This document shows positions 27,953-36,859 of a stretch of DNA of 64,000 nt, in pieces. Each line of letters starts with the position of its first letter. The first letter of the stretch is position 1. The notes under the pieces were generated by a model. That model ran no database searches. It saw nothing but the letters and a program-made list of their open reading frames with translations, and had not been told where the DNA came from. A program made the position numbers and the translations under genes. The stretch comes from Candidatus Accumulibacter cognatus (GTDB lineage: Bacteria; Pseudomonadota; Gammaproteobacteria; Burkholderiales; Rhodocyclaceae), in the NCBI GenBank assembly GCA_013414765.1, contig CP058708.1:2103553-2167552 (forward strand), in the 5' to 3' direction.

Positions 27953-29260
27953 TCAGCCTTCATCAAGCCGAATCTCCACATATGCCCGGTCGCGAGCCTG
28001 CCGCAGCCAGTCCTGGTAGGCTTCGTCAAGCTTGCGTTCGCGGAGCGTCTGGCGCGCCGCAGCGCGTCGCCGCTCACTCGAAACGTCCTGGATACGGCGA
28101 TCGAGAACTTCGATCAGGTGAAAACCGAACGGTGACTGGACCGGTTGGCTGAGCTCGCCCGGTGCGAGAAGATTCATCGCCCGTTCGAACTCCGGAACGG
28201 TATCGCCGGGATAGATCCAGCCAAGATCGCCACCTTTGGAGGCCGAACCGTCCTGCGAGAAAAGCCTGGCCAACTCGGCAAAGCTTGCACCATGTTTGAT
28301 CCGTGCATGCAAACTCTCCAGCTTATGCCGTGCCTCTGACTCCGACACGACTTCATTGACCTTGATCAGGATATGCCGCGCGTGTGTCTGCTCGACAGCC
28401 TGTGCTGCAATGCCTCCGCGTTTGGCCAAGAGCTTGATCAGATGGAAGCCGTTCGAACTGCGCAGCACCGGCGACACCTCACCGACTTTGAGCTTGAGAA
28501 TTGCCTCGGCAAACATCGTGGGCAGGCGATCGAGTGAACGCCAACCGAGATTGCCTCCCTTCATGCCGTCCGGAGCATCCGAATAGGCGGCTGCAAGCTG
28601 CGCAAAATCCTCGCCCTTGCTTGAACGTTCCAGCATCTGCTCGGCTTTGGCCCGCAGCTTCTGAATCTGCTCAGGGCTCGCCGACTCAGGCGCTCGCAGC
28701 AGGATATGCGCCAACTGGTACTCTTCTTCAGTACCGCCCTGCACCGACGCACTAGCGAGATAGTTGTCCACTTCGCCGTCGGAGATGAAGATCTTGCTTT
28801 CTACCTCGCGCTCGCGCAGGCGCGCAATCGTTATTTCCGCGCGAATCTCTTCACGAAAGCTCGCAAACGCAATCCCGTCCTTTTCCAGGACTGCCCGGAA
28901 CTGGGCGAGCGATAGATTGTTGCCAGCAGCAATACGCTGCAGTGCCTGCTCGAGTTGTGCATCATCAATGCGTAGGCCCATGTCACGAGCCTGCTGAAGT
29001 TGCACCTTGTCCATCACCAGACGTTCGAGCACCTGCTTTTCTAGCACATTGCGCGGTGGCGATGACATTCCCTGTCGCTGCAATTGACCCAACGCAGAAT
29101 CAAGGCGGGCACGCAACTCGTGCTGCGTGATCACCTCATCATTGACCACCGCAACGATACGGTCGATCGCGGCCGGTTGCCGTGCTGGCCGCGGTTGTGC
29201 AGTTGCCAGCCCGACCAGGCAGGCAGCCAGCAGCATGCCACGAAATAGAAACTTCATCAT
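27953..29260 (-). CDS. surA: Periplasmic chaperone / prolyl isomerase SurA
   Basis: About 435 residues with a signal peptide (MMKFLFRGMLLAACLVGLATA). The chaperone N-domain begins DRIVAVVNDEVITQHELRAR, and two parvulin domains follow at about residues 170-270 (QLAHILLRAPESASPEQIQK, FHLIKLLAKR) and 285-390 (THARHILIKVNEVVSESEAR, GFHLIEVLDRR). SurA escorts outer-membrane proteins, LptD among them, to the BAM complex, so linkage to lptD makes sense. The start could be 29260, 29257 or the ATG at 29272 that overlaps the lptD stop; the signal peptide favours the inner ones. Confidence 0.93.
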   Translation of the reverse strand: MMKFLFRGMLLAACLVGLATAQPRPARQPAAIDRIVAVVNDEVITQHELRARLDSALGQLQRQGMSSPPRNVLEKQVLERLVMDKVQLQQARDMGLRIDDAQLEQALQRIAAGNNLSLAQFRAVLEKDGIAFASFREEIRAEITIARLREREVESKIFISDGEVDNYLASASVQGGTEEEYQLAHILLRAPESASPEQIQKLRAKAEQMLERSSKGEDFAQLAAAYSDAPDGMKGGNLGWRSLDRLPTMFAEAILKLKVGEVSPVLRSSNGFHLIKLLAKRGGIAAQAVEQTHARHILIKVNEVVSESEARHKLESLHARIKHGASFAELARLFSQDGSASKGGDLGWIYPGDTVPEFERAMNLLAPGELSQPVQSPFGFHLIEVLDRRIQDVSSERRRAAARQTLRERKLDEAYQDWLRQARDRAYVEIRLDEG

Positions 29261-29268
29261 GCAACCTA

Positions 29269-32200
29269 TCATTCAGCCAAAGCTGGGTCAGTCGCAGCCT
29301 GGCCCACAGTGTATCCGGGGATCCTGCGCTGGAGAACAGTCAGCGGGTTTGTTCCAACGCTCGACAACCCGGTCAGGTCAAGTTGTACGAAAAACTGCGT
29401 GGTCGAGTCGGCCTGGGTCGTCTGAATCCGGTGAACAATCGTACGCAACGCCCAACAGCCCGCGTTGTACTCCAGTCCGCCAATGATCTCGACCGGTGTG
29501 GAATTGATCAAAGAGTAGTTATAGCGACCGACCGCCTGCCAGCGAGCGTTGATCGGCCATTGCCCAGAAATGTCGAACTCCTTGATCGGTGTCGCAGCAT
29601 CGACGTTGTAACGGTAACCGGCATTCAGCACCTTGCCTGGCCCCGGCAAATAACGCGTACCGAGCGAGTAACGCTGGAAACGCTGGTCATTGATATCGAA
29701 CTGTACGGCAGCATCAGCGTACAGACGGGGTAACAACTGGCCACTGAAGGCGGCCAGCAAATCGGATTTATCCCATTTTCGGTCGGTGGTCCTGGCTTGC
29801 GCTCCCGGCAGAACGACCCGGTTATCGGTGAAGTAGAAGACTTCGCCAACCATCGCCCGCATGATTTCGCTCCCGGAAGAGGGATCGATCAGGCGAGAAG
29901 CCACTGCAGCGGTCAATTGATTGGCATTGTTGATGCGATCCCAGCCGGAAAACTGGTTGTCGGCGAAGATCTGCGCAAAATTGAAATCTGCGAGCGCGGT
30001 GTCGAACACCGGAATGTTGTTTTGGTTCTGGTAGGGAATGCTCAGATAGAACAATCGCGGCTCGAGTGTCTGGGTATAGTCACGGCCGAACCAGTTGCTC
30101 GATCGCTCGAAGGTCATCCCGGAATCGACGCTGACAATCGGCAAGGTGCGGCTGATCGATGTAGGAAGAACATTCGCCGAGGTTGGATAGGATAGAGAAT
30201 ACTGGGTAAAGTTAACCCCGATGCGCGGAACCACATACCACCCCGGCGTGACGTAGGGCAATGACACTTCGGGCTGCAACACGACTCGCTGCCCTTCAAC
30301 CTTGTCTGCATCAGGGTGTACGAAAGCAGTGTATTGTCCGAAAAAAGCACTGTCGCTTGAGAATAAGTCGGGCTGTCTCGCGTTAATCGTAATCTGCGGT
30401 AACAAGCGATACGGCTTGGCCACCGGATTCTTCGGGTCGGGCTGCAAGGTCTGGAAAGACTGTAAATTAGCCGTTGCGTTCCACCAGCCACCACCACCAT
30501 AGCTCAGTACCCCCTGCTGCAGGAGTTGTGTCTTCGAGGTGCTGGTGATTTGACTGGACAGGTCGGTATAGTAGTCGTTATCCGAAACCTTGGAGTAATT
30601 GATTGTCCCGGAAAATCCGTTGGCCTGCGTCTGGCTGTGATTCAACACCACGCCCCAGCGATCAGTGTTCGTTTTCCGGTCGTGCGGGAGATATTCGCCG
30701 AACATCTCGCCGCGATAAGTTCCGCCATACGCGGTATTGAGATAGCGAAAACCGGAGCCAAGCTGAAAGCCGCGTTTGCTGAGAATCCGGGACTCAAGCG
30801 TTGCATCCATGTTCGGTGCGATGTTCCAATAGTACGGCACGACGAGTTCCAAGCCGTTGTCACTGCTCGATCCATAGCGGGGAATCAGAAAACCGGACTT
30901 GCGCTCGTTGTTCAGCGAAAAGGAAGCCCATGGGGAATGCAGGATCGGTACCCCGAGAAAGTGTACCGTGGCGTCGTCGCCAGTCCCCACCTCATTATCG
31001 TAGTCGAGCTTCAATCTGGAAAAACTGAGATACCAGTCGTCGTTGCCGGGCTTACAGGTCGTGTAGGTGGCAGAGGTCAAACGATACTGATTTTCCCCTT
31101 CGAGATCGATGCGCTCGGCCTCGCCGCGCGCCTCCGTCAATTCGTTTGCCGGCTTTGTCGGACTCTTCAGCCGGGTCTGCCCGGGCTTGATGCCGAGCAC
31201 CCGCGGTGCGGCGAAACCGGTTGTCGACTCGTCCTGCACATCAGCCCAGGGCAAATCCGATTTCTTGCCGTCCTGCGCCGCTACCGCTGGTGCCGACTGC
31301 CGTTTGACGAAGTACGAAGCCTGATCGAAAAAACCGACCTGATCCTCGATTTTGAGGCGCCCCTGCGATCCTGAAATGACGTCTTCACCTTGCTCGATAC
31401 GCACCTTTCCGACTGCCTCGACCTCGTCGTCAACCGGCCAGTAGGTCAGACGGTCGGCAGTCAGCACGGTGCCGGCCTTGCGCAATTCGGCCGCATCTTC
31501 GGCCATCATCTCGCGGTTCACGACTCCCGAGATGCGCTGGGCGCTCAGAAAAACCGGTCGCGGCTCCTTGCCCCCCGATACTGGCGGCAGCATCGCCGGG
31601 GCCATCCGCAATGACAACGGTCCCGCATCGGGTAACGACTCGGCAAGCGCAGGGGCGATGGGCAGTGACCCTGCCGATGCAGCAGATTTCTGCACGGATC
31701 CGGCTGCGTCTCCAACAGGCTTGGGCCTGACAACCGGTGGCGCTGCCACACTGCGCGTGTCGTCCACTGCCGGAGGGGATTCCTGGGTTGCCTGTCGCGA
31801 CGAGGATGGCAGAAATGCTTCTTCGTTTGACTGGGCAGGCGCAGCGCCAGTTGCTGCCGCTGCGTCGGGTGGTTCGGGCGCGCTGCCTGTCACCGGCGCC
31901 TGTGTTACTTCGGGCGGCGCTGCCGGGAGGCTATTCGCCGATGGGACGCGTCCTTCTGTCGCTGAAACAGTTGTGGTAGTGTCTGCTGACGACTTGCCCG
32001 TTGCGCTGTCGGCTTGCGGCGCGGGGGCAAGCGGTACCGGCATTGGCCGTGTCTCGACTGCGGGTGTGTGCACGGGACTGGTGTCTGCCGAAGGCCGGAC
32101 CAGCGGTTCCGGCTGGGCACCCGGTTTCACCGGCGGCAAGCCCAGCAAGGCTGGATCGACCCGGAATGGTGCTGAACCCTGCTCCCGAACCTGGTCAGCA

Positions 32201-32277
32201 TGGCTTGGGGCAAGCATGCCAACGACACTGCAGCAGAAGATCAGGGGCAGCGGCCTGGGCCGAGAAGGAAACGTCAT
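29269..32277 (-). CDS. lptD: LPS-assembly protein LptD with long Pro/Ala-rich insert
   Basis: A 1002-residue outer-membrane LPS insertase, roughly 200 residues longer than most LptD proteins. A signal peptide spans about 1-27. Residues 45-240 are rich in Pro, Ala, Ser and Thr and look disordered. The OstA/LptA-like periplasmic jellyroll starts near 243 (VFLSAQRISGVVNREMMAED, VDDEVEAVGKVRIEQGEDVI), and the beta-barrel (LptD_C) runs from about 400 to 980 (WASFSLNNERKSGFLIPRYG, ENQYRLTSATYTTCKPGNDD). Only one Cys is seen in the mature N-terminal part (TTCKPG), so the disulfide pattern may differ from E. coli. It works with LptE, absent here. Confidence 0.93.
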   Translation of the reverse strand: MTFPSRPRPLPLIFCCSVVGMLAPSHADQVREQGSAPFRVDPALLGLPPVKPGAQPEPLVRPSADTSPVHTPAVETRPMPVPLAPAPQADSATGKSSADTTTTVSATEGRVPSANSLPAAPPEVTQAPVTGSAPEPPDAAAATGAAPAQSNEEAFLPSSSRQATQESPPAVDDTRSVAAPPVVRPKPVGDAAGSVQKSAASAGSLPIAPALAESLPDAGPLSLRMAPAMLPPVSGGKEPRPVFLSAQRISGVVNREMMAEDAAELRKAGTVLTADRLTYWPVDDEVEAVGKVRIEQGEDVISGSQGRLKIEDQVGFFDQASYFVKRQSAPAVAAQDGKKSDLPWADVQDESTTGFAAPRVLGIKPGQTRLKSPTKPANELTEARGEAERIDLEGENQYRLTSATYTTCKPGNDDWYLSFSRLKLDYDNEVGTGDDATVHFLGVPILHSPWASFSLNNERKSGFLIPRYGSSSDNGLELVVPYYWNIAPNMDATLESRILSKRGFQLGSGFRYLNTAYGGTYRGEMFGEYLPHDRKTNTDRWGVVLNHSQTQANGFSGTINYSKVSDNDYYTDLSSQITSTSKTQLLQQGVLSYGGGGWWNATANLQSFQTLQPDPKNPVAKPYRLLPQITINARQPDLFSSDSAFFGQYTAFVHPDADKVEGQRVVLQPEVSLPYVTPGWYVVPRIGVNFTQYSLSYPTSANVLPTSISRTLPIVSVDSGMTFERSSNWFGRDYTQTLEPRLFYLSIPYQNQNNIPVFDTALADFNFAQIFADNQFSGWDRINNANQLTAAVASRLIDPSSGSEIMRAMVGEVFYFTDNRVVLPGAQARTTDRKWDKSDLLAAFSGQLLPRLYADAAVQFDINDQRFQRYSLGTRYLPGPGKVLNAGYRYNVDAATPIKEFDISGQWPINARWQAVGRYNYSLINSTPVEIIGGLEYNAGCWALRTIVHRIQTTQADSTTQFFVQLDLTGLSSVGTNPLTVLQRRIPGYTVGQAATDPALAE

Positions 32278-32345
32278 TCCGAAGTGCTTGGTTAAAGGAT
32301 GTGTCAGGAGGGTTTCTGTCTGAAGGTGCTTTGCGGCACCGGTCG

Positions 32346-32373
32346 GATGCTAAAATCAAGGCATTTTAGCATC
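32346..32373. promoter_or_regulatory. Palindrome with two divergent TAAAAT boxes between lptD and amgK
   Basis: GATGCTAAAAT at 32346-32356 and its exact complement ATTTTAGCATC at 32363-32373 flank the six bases CAAGGC. Each arm reads TAAAAT outward: on the plus strand at 32351-32356 toward amgK and on the minus strand at 32363-32368 toward lptD. It could be a pair of overlapping -10 boxes for divergent promoters, an operator, or an RNA hairpin. Good -35 boxes were not obvious. Confidence 0.45.
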
Positions 32374-32439
32374 ATCGTTCAACGGTCATGATTTTTCCAG
32401 GGACCCCGGACTCTTGAAGTTCATGCCCGTTTCCTCACT

Positions 32440-32498
32440 CCCCGACTCTCCCGTGCTGGCGAGAGTCGGGGTGAGTCGCTGATGCGACTTCGACGCCA
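32440..32498 (+). promoter_or_regulatory. Two stem-loops in the amgK leader
   Basis: CCCCGACTCTC at 32440-32450 pairs with GAGAGTCGGGG at 32461-32471, an 11-bp stem with a 10-nt loop. Directly after, AGTCGC and GCGACT form a 6-bp stem around TGAT (32474-32489). The AAGGAG ribosome site of amgK lies about ten bases further at 32498-32503. The structures could tune amgK translation or mark an attenuator; no T-run follows. Confidence 0.45.
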
Positions 32499-32510
32499 AG
32501 GAGCAACGGC

Positions 32511-33533
32511 ATGCCGCGTACCGCACTGTTACGAGATTGGGTTCAAACGCTTTTCGAACCACAATTCCCGGTCGATGAGATCCGCATCGAACCCGCCTCG
32601 GTCGACGCCAGCTTCCGGCGCTATTTTCGCATCACGCTGCCAGATCAGCGCACGCGGATCGTCATGGACGCACCGCCCGAAAAGGAGGACTGCCATCCCT
32701 TCGTAAACATCGCGTCGCTATTTCATGAAGCGGGTGTACATGTCCCCCAAATTATCGCCCAAGATCTTGCGCAGGGTTTTCTGCTGCTCACAGATCTCGG
32801 CACCATCACCTACCTGAGTGCCCTGCAGGATAGAAGAACCGCACCTCGACTCTATCGCGACGCCAGCCGTGCTCTCGTGGCGATCCAGCGGGCGAGCCGC
32901 TCCGGTGTCCTTCCTGACTATGACCGAAGCCTGCTCGGCCGTGAACTCGCACTCTTTCCCGACTGGTACCTGAGGCAGCACCTTGGCCTGACGCCTGATG
33001 CTAAAATGCAGAACACACTCGACGCGGTTTTTGCCGCGCTGCTCGCCAACAACTTGAAGCAGCCGCTGGTTTTCGTCCACCGCGATTACCATTCGCGCAA
33101 TCTGATGGCCATTGACGGCAGCTTTCCTGCCAACCCCGGCATCCTGGACTTCCAGGATGCCGTCTATGGGCCGGTGACTTACGATCTCGTCTCGCTCTAT
33201 CGCGATGCCTACATCGAGTGGCCAGAAGACCAGGAACTCGATTTCCTTATACGCTACTGGGAAGATGCGCGCCAAGTAGGGCTGCCGGTGCACGCCGACT
33301 TCCATGACTTCTACCGTGACTACGAATGGATGGGCGCACAGCGCCAGCTCAAGGTACTGGGCATTTTTGCCCGCCTCTATCACCGCGACGGCAAGCAGGA
33401 TTACCTCAAGGACATGCCTCTGGTGATGCGCTATCTGCGCCGGACCTGCGAGCGCTACAAAGAATTGCGACCGCTTGCGCGCCTTCTCGATACGCTTGAG
33501 CAGCAACCGGCCGAAGTCGCTTACACTTTCTGA
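32511..33533 (+). CDS. amgK: N-acetylmuramate/N-acetylglucosamine kinase AmgK
   Basis: A 340-residue aminoglycoside-phosphotransferase-fold kinase. The catalytic loop is FVHRDYHSRNLMA near residue 190 and the metal-binding Asp is in GILDFQDAVYGPVTYDL. AmgK phosphorylates the anomeric carbon of MurNAc (or GlcNAc), the first step of the recycling route that bypasses early UDP-MurNAc synthesis and can give fosfomycin tolerance. The start at 32511 follows AAGGAGCAACGGC. Its stop overlaps the ATG of murU by one base, and the pair is conserved. The specific assignment rests on that pairing. Confidence 0.9.
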   Translation: MPRTALLRDWVQTLFEPQFPVDEIRIEPASVDASFRRYFRITLPDQRTRIVMDAPPEKEDCHPFVNIASLFHEAGVHVPQIIAQDLAQGFLLLTDLGTITYLSALQDRRTAPRLYRDASRALVAIQRASRSGVLPDYDRSLLGRELALFPDWYLRQHLGLTPDAKMQNTLDAVFAALLANNLKQPLVFVHRDYHSRNLMAIDGSFPANPGILDFQDAVYGPVTYDLVSLYRDAYIEWPEDQELDFLIRYWEDARQVGLPVHADFHDFYRDYEWMGAQRQLKVLGIFARLYHRDGKQDYLKDMPLVMRYLRRTCERYKELRPLARLLDTLEQQPAEVAYTF

Positions 33534-34240
33534 TGAAAGCAATGATTCTCGCGGCCGGTCGCGGCGAGCGCCTGCGGCCACTCACCGACACGACGCCAAA
33601 ACCCCTGTTGCATGCCGGTGGCAAGGCGCTGATCGTCTGGCACCTGCAACGTCTGGCGGCAGCCGGCTGGCGCGAAATCGTGATCAACCACGCTCACCTA
33701 GGCGAGCAGATAGAAGCGGCCCTCGGCGACGGCAGCGCCTTTGGCCTCAACATCGCCTACTCGCGCGAACCCGCCGGCGCCCTGGAGACCGCCGGCGGCA
33801 TTGCCGCCGCTTTACCCATGCTAGGTGAGCAGCCTTTTCTGGTGGTCAACAGCGACATCTGGTGTGACTGGGATTTCGCGCGTGCGCACCTGGCGGCGCA
33901 AGCACTCGACCGCCATGCCCACCTGCTACTGGTCGACAACCCGCCGCACCATCCCGCGGGCGATTTCTGCCTTGCCGGCGAGACCTTGCTCAGTGCCGCA
34001 GACACGCTCAGCGAGGCCCTTACCTACGCTGGCATCGGCGTCTTCTGGCCGGATTTCTTTGCGTCTATCCCTGCGGGCACGGTGATGAAACTGCGTCCGC
34101 TGCTTGATGAAGGCATTGCCCGGAGAATCATCAGTGGTGAACGACACCACGGACGCTGGGTCGACGTCGGCACCCCCGAACGCCTCGCCGCACTCGATAT
34201 GGAGCTTGCAGGAACGCATGCATCACCAACCCTACTCTGA
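33533..34240 (+). CDS. murU: MurNAc-1-phosphate uridylyltransferase MurU
   Basis: A 235-residue nucleotidyltransferase with the opening motif MKAMILAAGRGERLRPLTD followed by TPKPLL, the metal-binding VVNSDIWCDWDF and a C-terminal block GRWVDVGTPERLAAL. MurU turns MurNAc-1-P and UTP into UDP-MurNAc, which enters the pathway at MurC (encoded at 49104). It overlaps amgK at its start by one base and pepP at its end by 23 bp, so all are translated from one message. Without amgK beside it, this would look like a generic sugar nucleotidyltransferase. Confidence 0.9.
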   Translation: MKAMILAAGRGERLRPLTDTTPKPLLHAGGKALIVWHLQRLAAAGWREIVINHAHLGEQIEAALGDGSAFGLNIAYSREPAGALETAGGIAAALPMLGEQPFLVVNSDIWCDWDFARAHLAAQALDRHAHLLLVDNPPHHPAGDFCLAGETLLSAADTLSEALTYAGIGVFWPDFFASIPAGTVMKLRPLLDEGIARRIISGERHHGRWVDVGTPERLAALDMELAGTHASPTLL

Positions 34241-35525
34241 GCGCCGCCAGCAGGTTCTCTCCCGCCTGGGTGACGGCGTCGCGGTCGTCCCCACCGCCCC
34301 CGAACGCTTGCGCAACCACGACGCGCATTACCCATATCGTTTCGATAGCTATTTCTGGTATCTGAGCGGCTTCCCCGAGCCTGAAGCAGCGATCGTTCTG
34401 GTCGGCGGCAAGAACGCTCGGTCAATCCTCTTCTGCCGCGAAAAAGACGATGAGCGCGAAATCTGGGACGGCTTCCGATACGGACCACCCACTGCGGCCG
34501 AGGCCTTCGGCTTTTCCGAAGCTTATCCGATAGCTAGTCTCGAACAGAAGCTGCCCGAGTTGATCGCCAACCGTAGCGTGCTCTGGCACTCGCTTGGCCA
34601 CGACGCCGATTGGGACCGCCGGATTGCTGGCGCGCTGAATGCAGTGCGCGCCGAAAGTCGCAGCGGCACGCGTGCCCCCGGTGAAATCCGCGATCTGCGC
34701 AACTTGCTCGACCAGATGCGACTGACCAAGGACGCGCACGAGATCGACTGCATGCGCCGTGCTGCCGACATCGCTTCAGCCGGCCACGCTTGCGCCATGC
34801 GCGCCTGCCGGCCGGGCATGGCCGAATACGAACTTGAAGCCGAACTGAGCTACGAATTTCGCCGCCGCGGTGCCAACGGGCACGCCTACACCCCGATCGT
34901 CGCCGGTGGAGCCAATGCCTGCATCCTCCACTATATTGAAAACAATCGCTTGCTAGCCGCGCATTCGCTGGTACTGATCGATGCCGGTTGCGAGCTTTCA
35001 GGTTACGCTTCCGACATTACCCGGACTTTCCCGGTTAACGGACGATTCAGTCCAGTTCAACGCGATGTATACGAAATTGTCCTCGCCGCCCAACAGGCAG
35101 CGATTGCCGCAGTGCGCCCTGGGGTGTCGTTCACGGATTATCATCAGGCGGCTCTGCGCGTTCTCACACAAGGCCTGATCGACCTCAAGTTGATCACCGG
35201 CAGTATCGACGGCGCCATCGAGAGTGAAGCATATAAACCTTGGTACATGCATCGTACCGGCCACTGGCTGGGTCTTGACGTCCACGACGTCGGCGAGTAC
35301 CGCAACGGAACTGCTGCAGATGACTGGGTGAGACTGACGCCGGGCATGACGCTGACCGTCGAACCCGGTCTATACTTTCGTCCCGGCGCAAATGTCCCTA
35401 AAGCACTGCACGGCGTCGGCGTGCGCATTGAAGACGATCTGCTGTTGACCGCCGACGGCTGCATGGTCTACAGCAGCGCACCCAAAACAATTGCCGAAAT
35501 CGAGGAAGTAATGCGCCATGACTGA
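34218..35525 (+). CDS. pepP: Xaa-Pro aminopeptidase P
   Basis: A 435-residue M24B aminopeptidase that removes N-terminal residues before proline. The N-domain has DSYFWYLSGFPEPEAAIVL. The five metal ligands are visible as two Asp in LIDAGCELSGYASDITRTFP, His in MHRTGHWLGLDVHDVGEY, Glu in MTLTVEPGLYF and Glu in VGVRIEDDLLLT. The ATG at 34218 has AGGAA just upstream and starts the normal family N-terminus. Upstream in-frame ATGs would lie deep inside murU. It overlaps murU by 23 bp and ubiH by 8 bp. A pepP-ubiH pairing is common in proteobacteria. Confidence 0.93.
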   Translation: MHHQPYSERRQQVLSRLGDGVAVVPTAPERLRNHDAHYPYRFDSYFWYLSGFPEPEAAIVLVGGKNARSILFCREKDDEREIWDGFRYGPPTAAEAFGFSEAYPIASLEQKLPELIANRSVLWHSLGHDADWDRRIAGALNAVRAESRSGTRAPGEIRDLRNLLDQMRLTKDAHEIDCMRRAADIASAGHACAMRACRPGMAEYELEAELSYEFRRRGANGHAYTPIVAGGANACILHYIENNRLLAAHSLVLIDAGCELSGYASDITRTFPVNGRFSPVQRDVYEIVLAAQQAAIAAVRPGVSFTDYHQAALRVLTQGLIDLKLITGSIDGAIESEAYKPWYMHRTGHWLGLDVHDVGEYRNGTAADDWVRLTPGMTLTVEPGLYFRPGANVPKALHGVGVRIEDDLLLTADGCMVYSSAPKTIAEIEEVMRHD

Positions 35526-36675
35526 GCCCCTCGATGCGGTCGATATTGCCATCGTCGGTGCCGGCCCGGTCGGCATGACACTGGCGCTGGCGCTGGCCGG
35601 TGGCCCGTTCAGGGTATTGCTGATCGATAGCCGCCAGCGTGGCGCCTGGGCCAGTGACCCTCGGGCACTAGCGCTGTCGTACGGGACCCGACAGCTTCTC
35701 GAAAGTCTCGGCGCATGGAATGTCAACGCCGGAACAGCGATTGAAACCATCCACGTCTCGCAACGTGGCGGCTTTGGCCGCACCTTCATCGACGCCGCGG
35801 ATTACGGCATTCCGGCACTGGGTTACGTGCTGCGTTACCGTGATCTCGCAGCCAGCCTGGATGCCAGCATCGAGGCTTCGCAATGGCTGAACGACCATGA
35901 GGTCATCGCCATCCGCCTCGGCAGCGAGGCCGCCGAGATCACGCTTAAAGGGGGAGGGGGTGACACTCGCCGCATCTCTGCACGTCTGGTCGTCCATGCC
36001 GAGGGCATTCCCGCCAACGATGCCGGCATCATGGTGTTCGATTACTGCCAGCACGCCGTCGTTGCCGAAGTCCGTCCGCGTGCGGCGCACGCTCGCCAGG
36101 CATGGGAACGTTTTACCCCTGACGGCCCTCTCGCCTTGCTGCCCCTGGGTCAGGATTACGCGCTGGTATTCTGCGTGCCGCCCGCACAGGCCAGCAGGCT
36201 GCTGCAGCTCGACGAAGAACACTTTCTCGCCGCCCTGCGCACATCCTTTGGCGGTCGCGTCGATTTCGTCAGCAGCGGCCCGCGCGCCAGCTTTCCGCTC
36301 GCACTGCGCGTCCGCCAACAGCTCAGCACTCCCCGGCAGGTTTGGATCGGCAATGCCGCGCAAAGTCTGCACCCGGTCTCGGGGCAAGGCTTCAACCTCG
36401 GCCTGCGCGATGCCTGGGAACTGGCAGAAATGCTGCGCACGCGCGCTAGCAGGGACGCCGGTCAAAGGGCCATCCTGGCCGCTTACGCTCGCCGCCGACG
36501 CATCGACCGCAGCGGCAGCATGGCGTTTACTGATGGCCTGGTGCGCGTCTTTTCCAACGATCTGGCACCACTGCGGGCCGCTCGCGGACTGAGTCTGCTG
36601 GCCCTCGATCTGCTGCCGCCGCTACGCCATTTCGTCGCCCGCCGTATGATCTGGGGAGCCAGGGCTTGGCCTTGA
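35518..36675 (+). CDS. ubiH: 2-octaprenyl-6-methoxyphenol hydroxylase-type monooxygenase UbiH
   Basis: A 385-residue FAD monooxygenase of aerobic ubiquinone synthesis. The dinucleotide fold is DIAIVGAGPVGMTLALALAG and the FAD-binding C-terminal block is WIGNAAQSLHPVSGQGFNLG. The GNAAQ form, rather than GDAAH, points to UbiH over UbiI or UbiF. It overlaps pepP by eight bases. The window also holds ubiUVT, the oxygen-independent hydroxylation system, so this organism probably switches between the two. The exact ring position hydroxylated cannot be read from sequence, because betaproteobacterial members vary. Confidence 0.88.
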   Translation: MTEPLDAVDIAIVGAGPVGMTLALALAGGPFRVLLIDSRQRGAWASDPRALALSYGTRQLLESLGAWNVNAGTAIETIHVSQRGGFGRTFIDAADYGIPALGYVLRYRDLAASLDASIEASQWLNDHEVIAIRLGSEAAEITLKGGGGDTRRISARLVVHAEGIPANDAGIMVFDYCQHAVVAEVRPRAAHARQAWERFTPDGPLALLPLGQDYALVFCVPPAQASRLLQLDEEHFLAALRTSFGGRVDFVSSGPRASFPLALRVRQQLSTPRQVWIGNAAQSLHPVSGQGFNLGLRDAWELAEMLRTRASRDAGQRAILAAYARRRRIDRSGSMAFTDGLVRVFSNDLAPLRAARGLSLLALDLLPPLRHFVARRMIWGARAWP

Positions 36676-36859
36676 GCACGCGACGCCGGTCCACTGGCCG
36701 CAGATCTGCCAGCCGCTCGATCGAGTGCATGCAGCAAGCTCGCTACAGGAAGACCTCCGGCGTATTCCGCTTTGTTGTCGATTCGGCTAGACTTCACTGC
36801 TTTCCAGCCGCTGGCTGACACGCTTATTTCGATCATTCAATCACCTTTCTGACGGTGCC
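36676..36859. other. 184-bp gap between ubiH and minC
   Basis: The gap probably holds the minC promoter, but no convincing -35/-10 pair was found. There is no T-run terminator for ubiH. Nothing else stands out. Confidence 0.4.
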
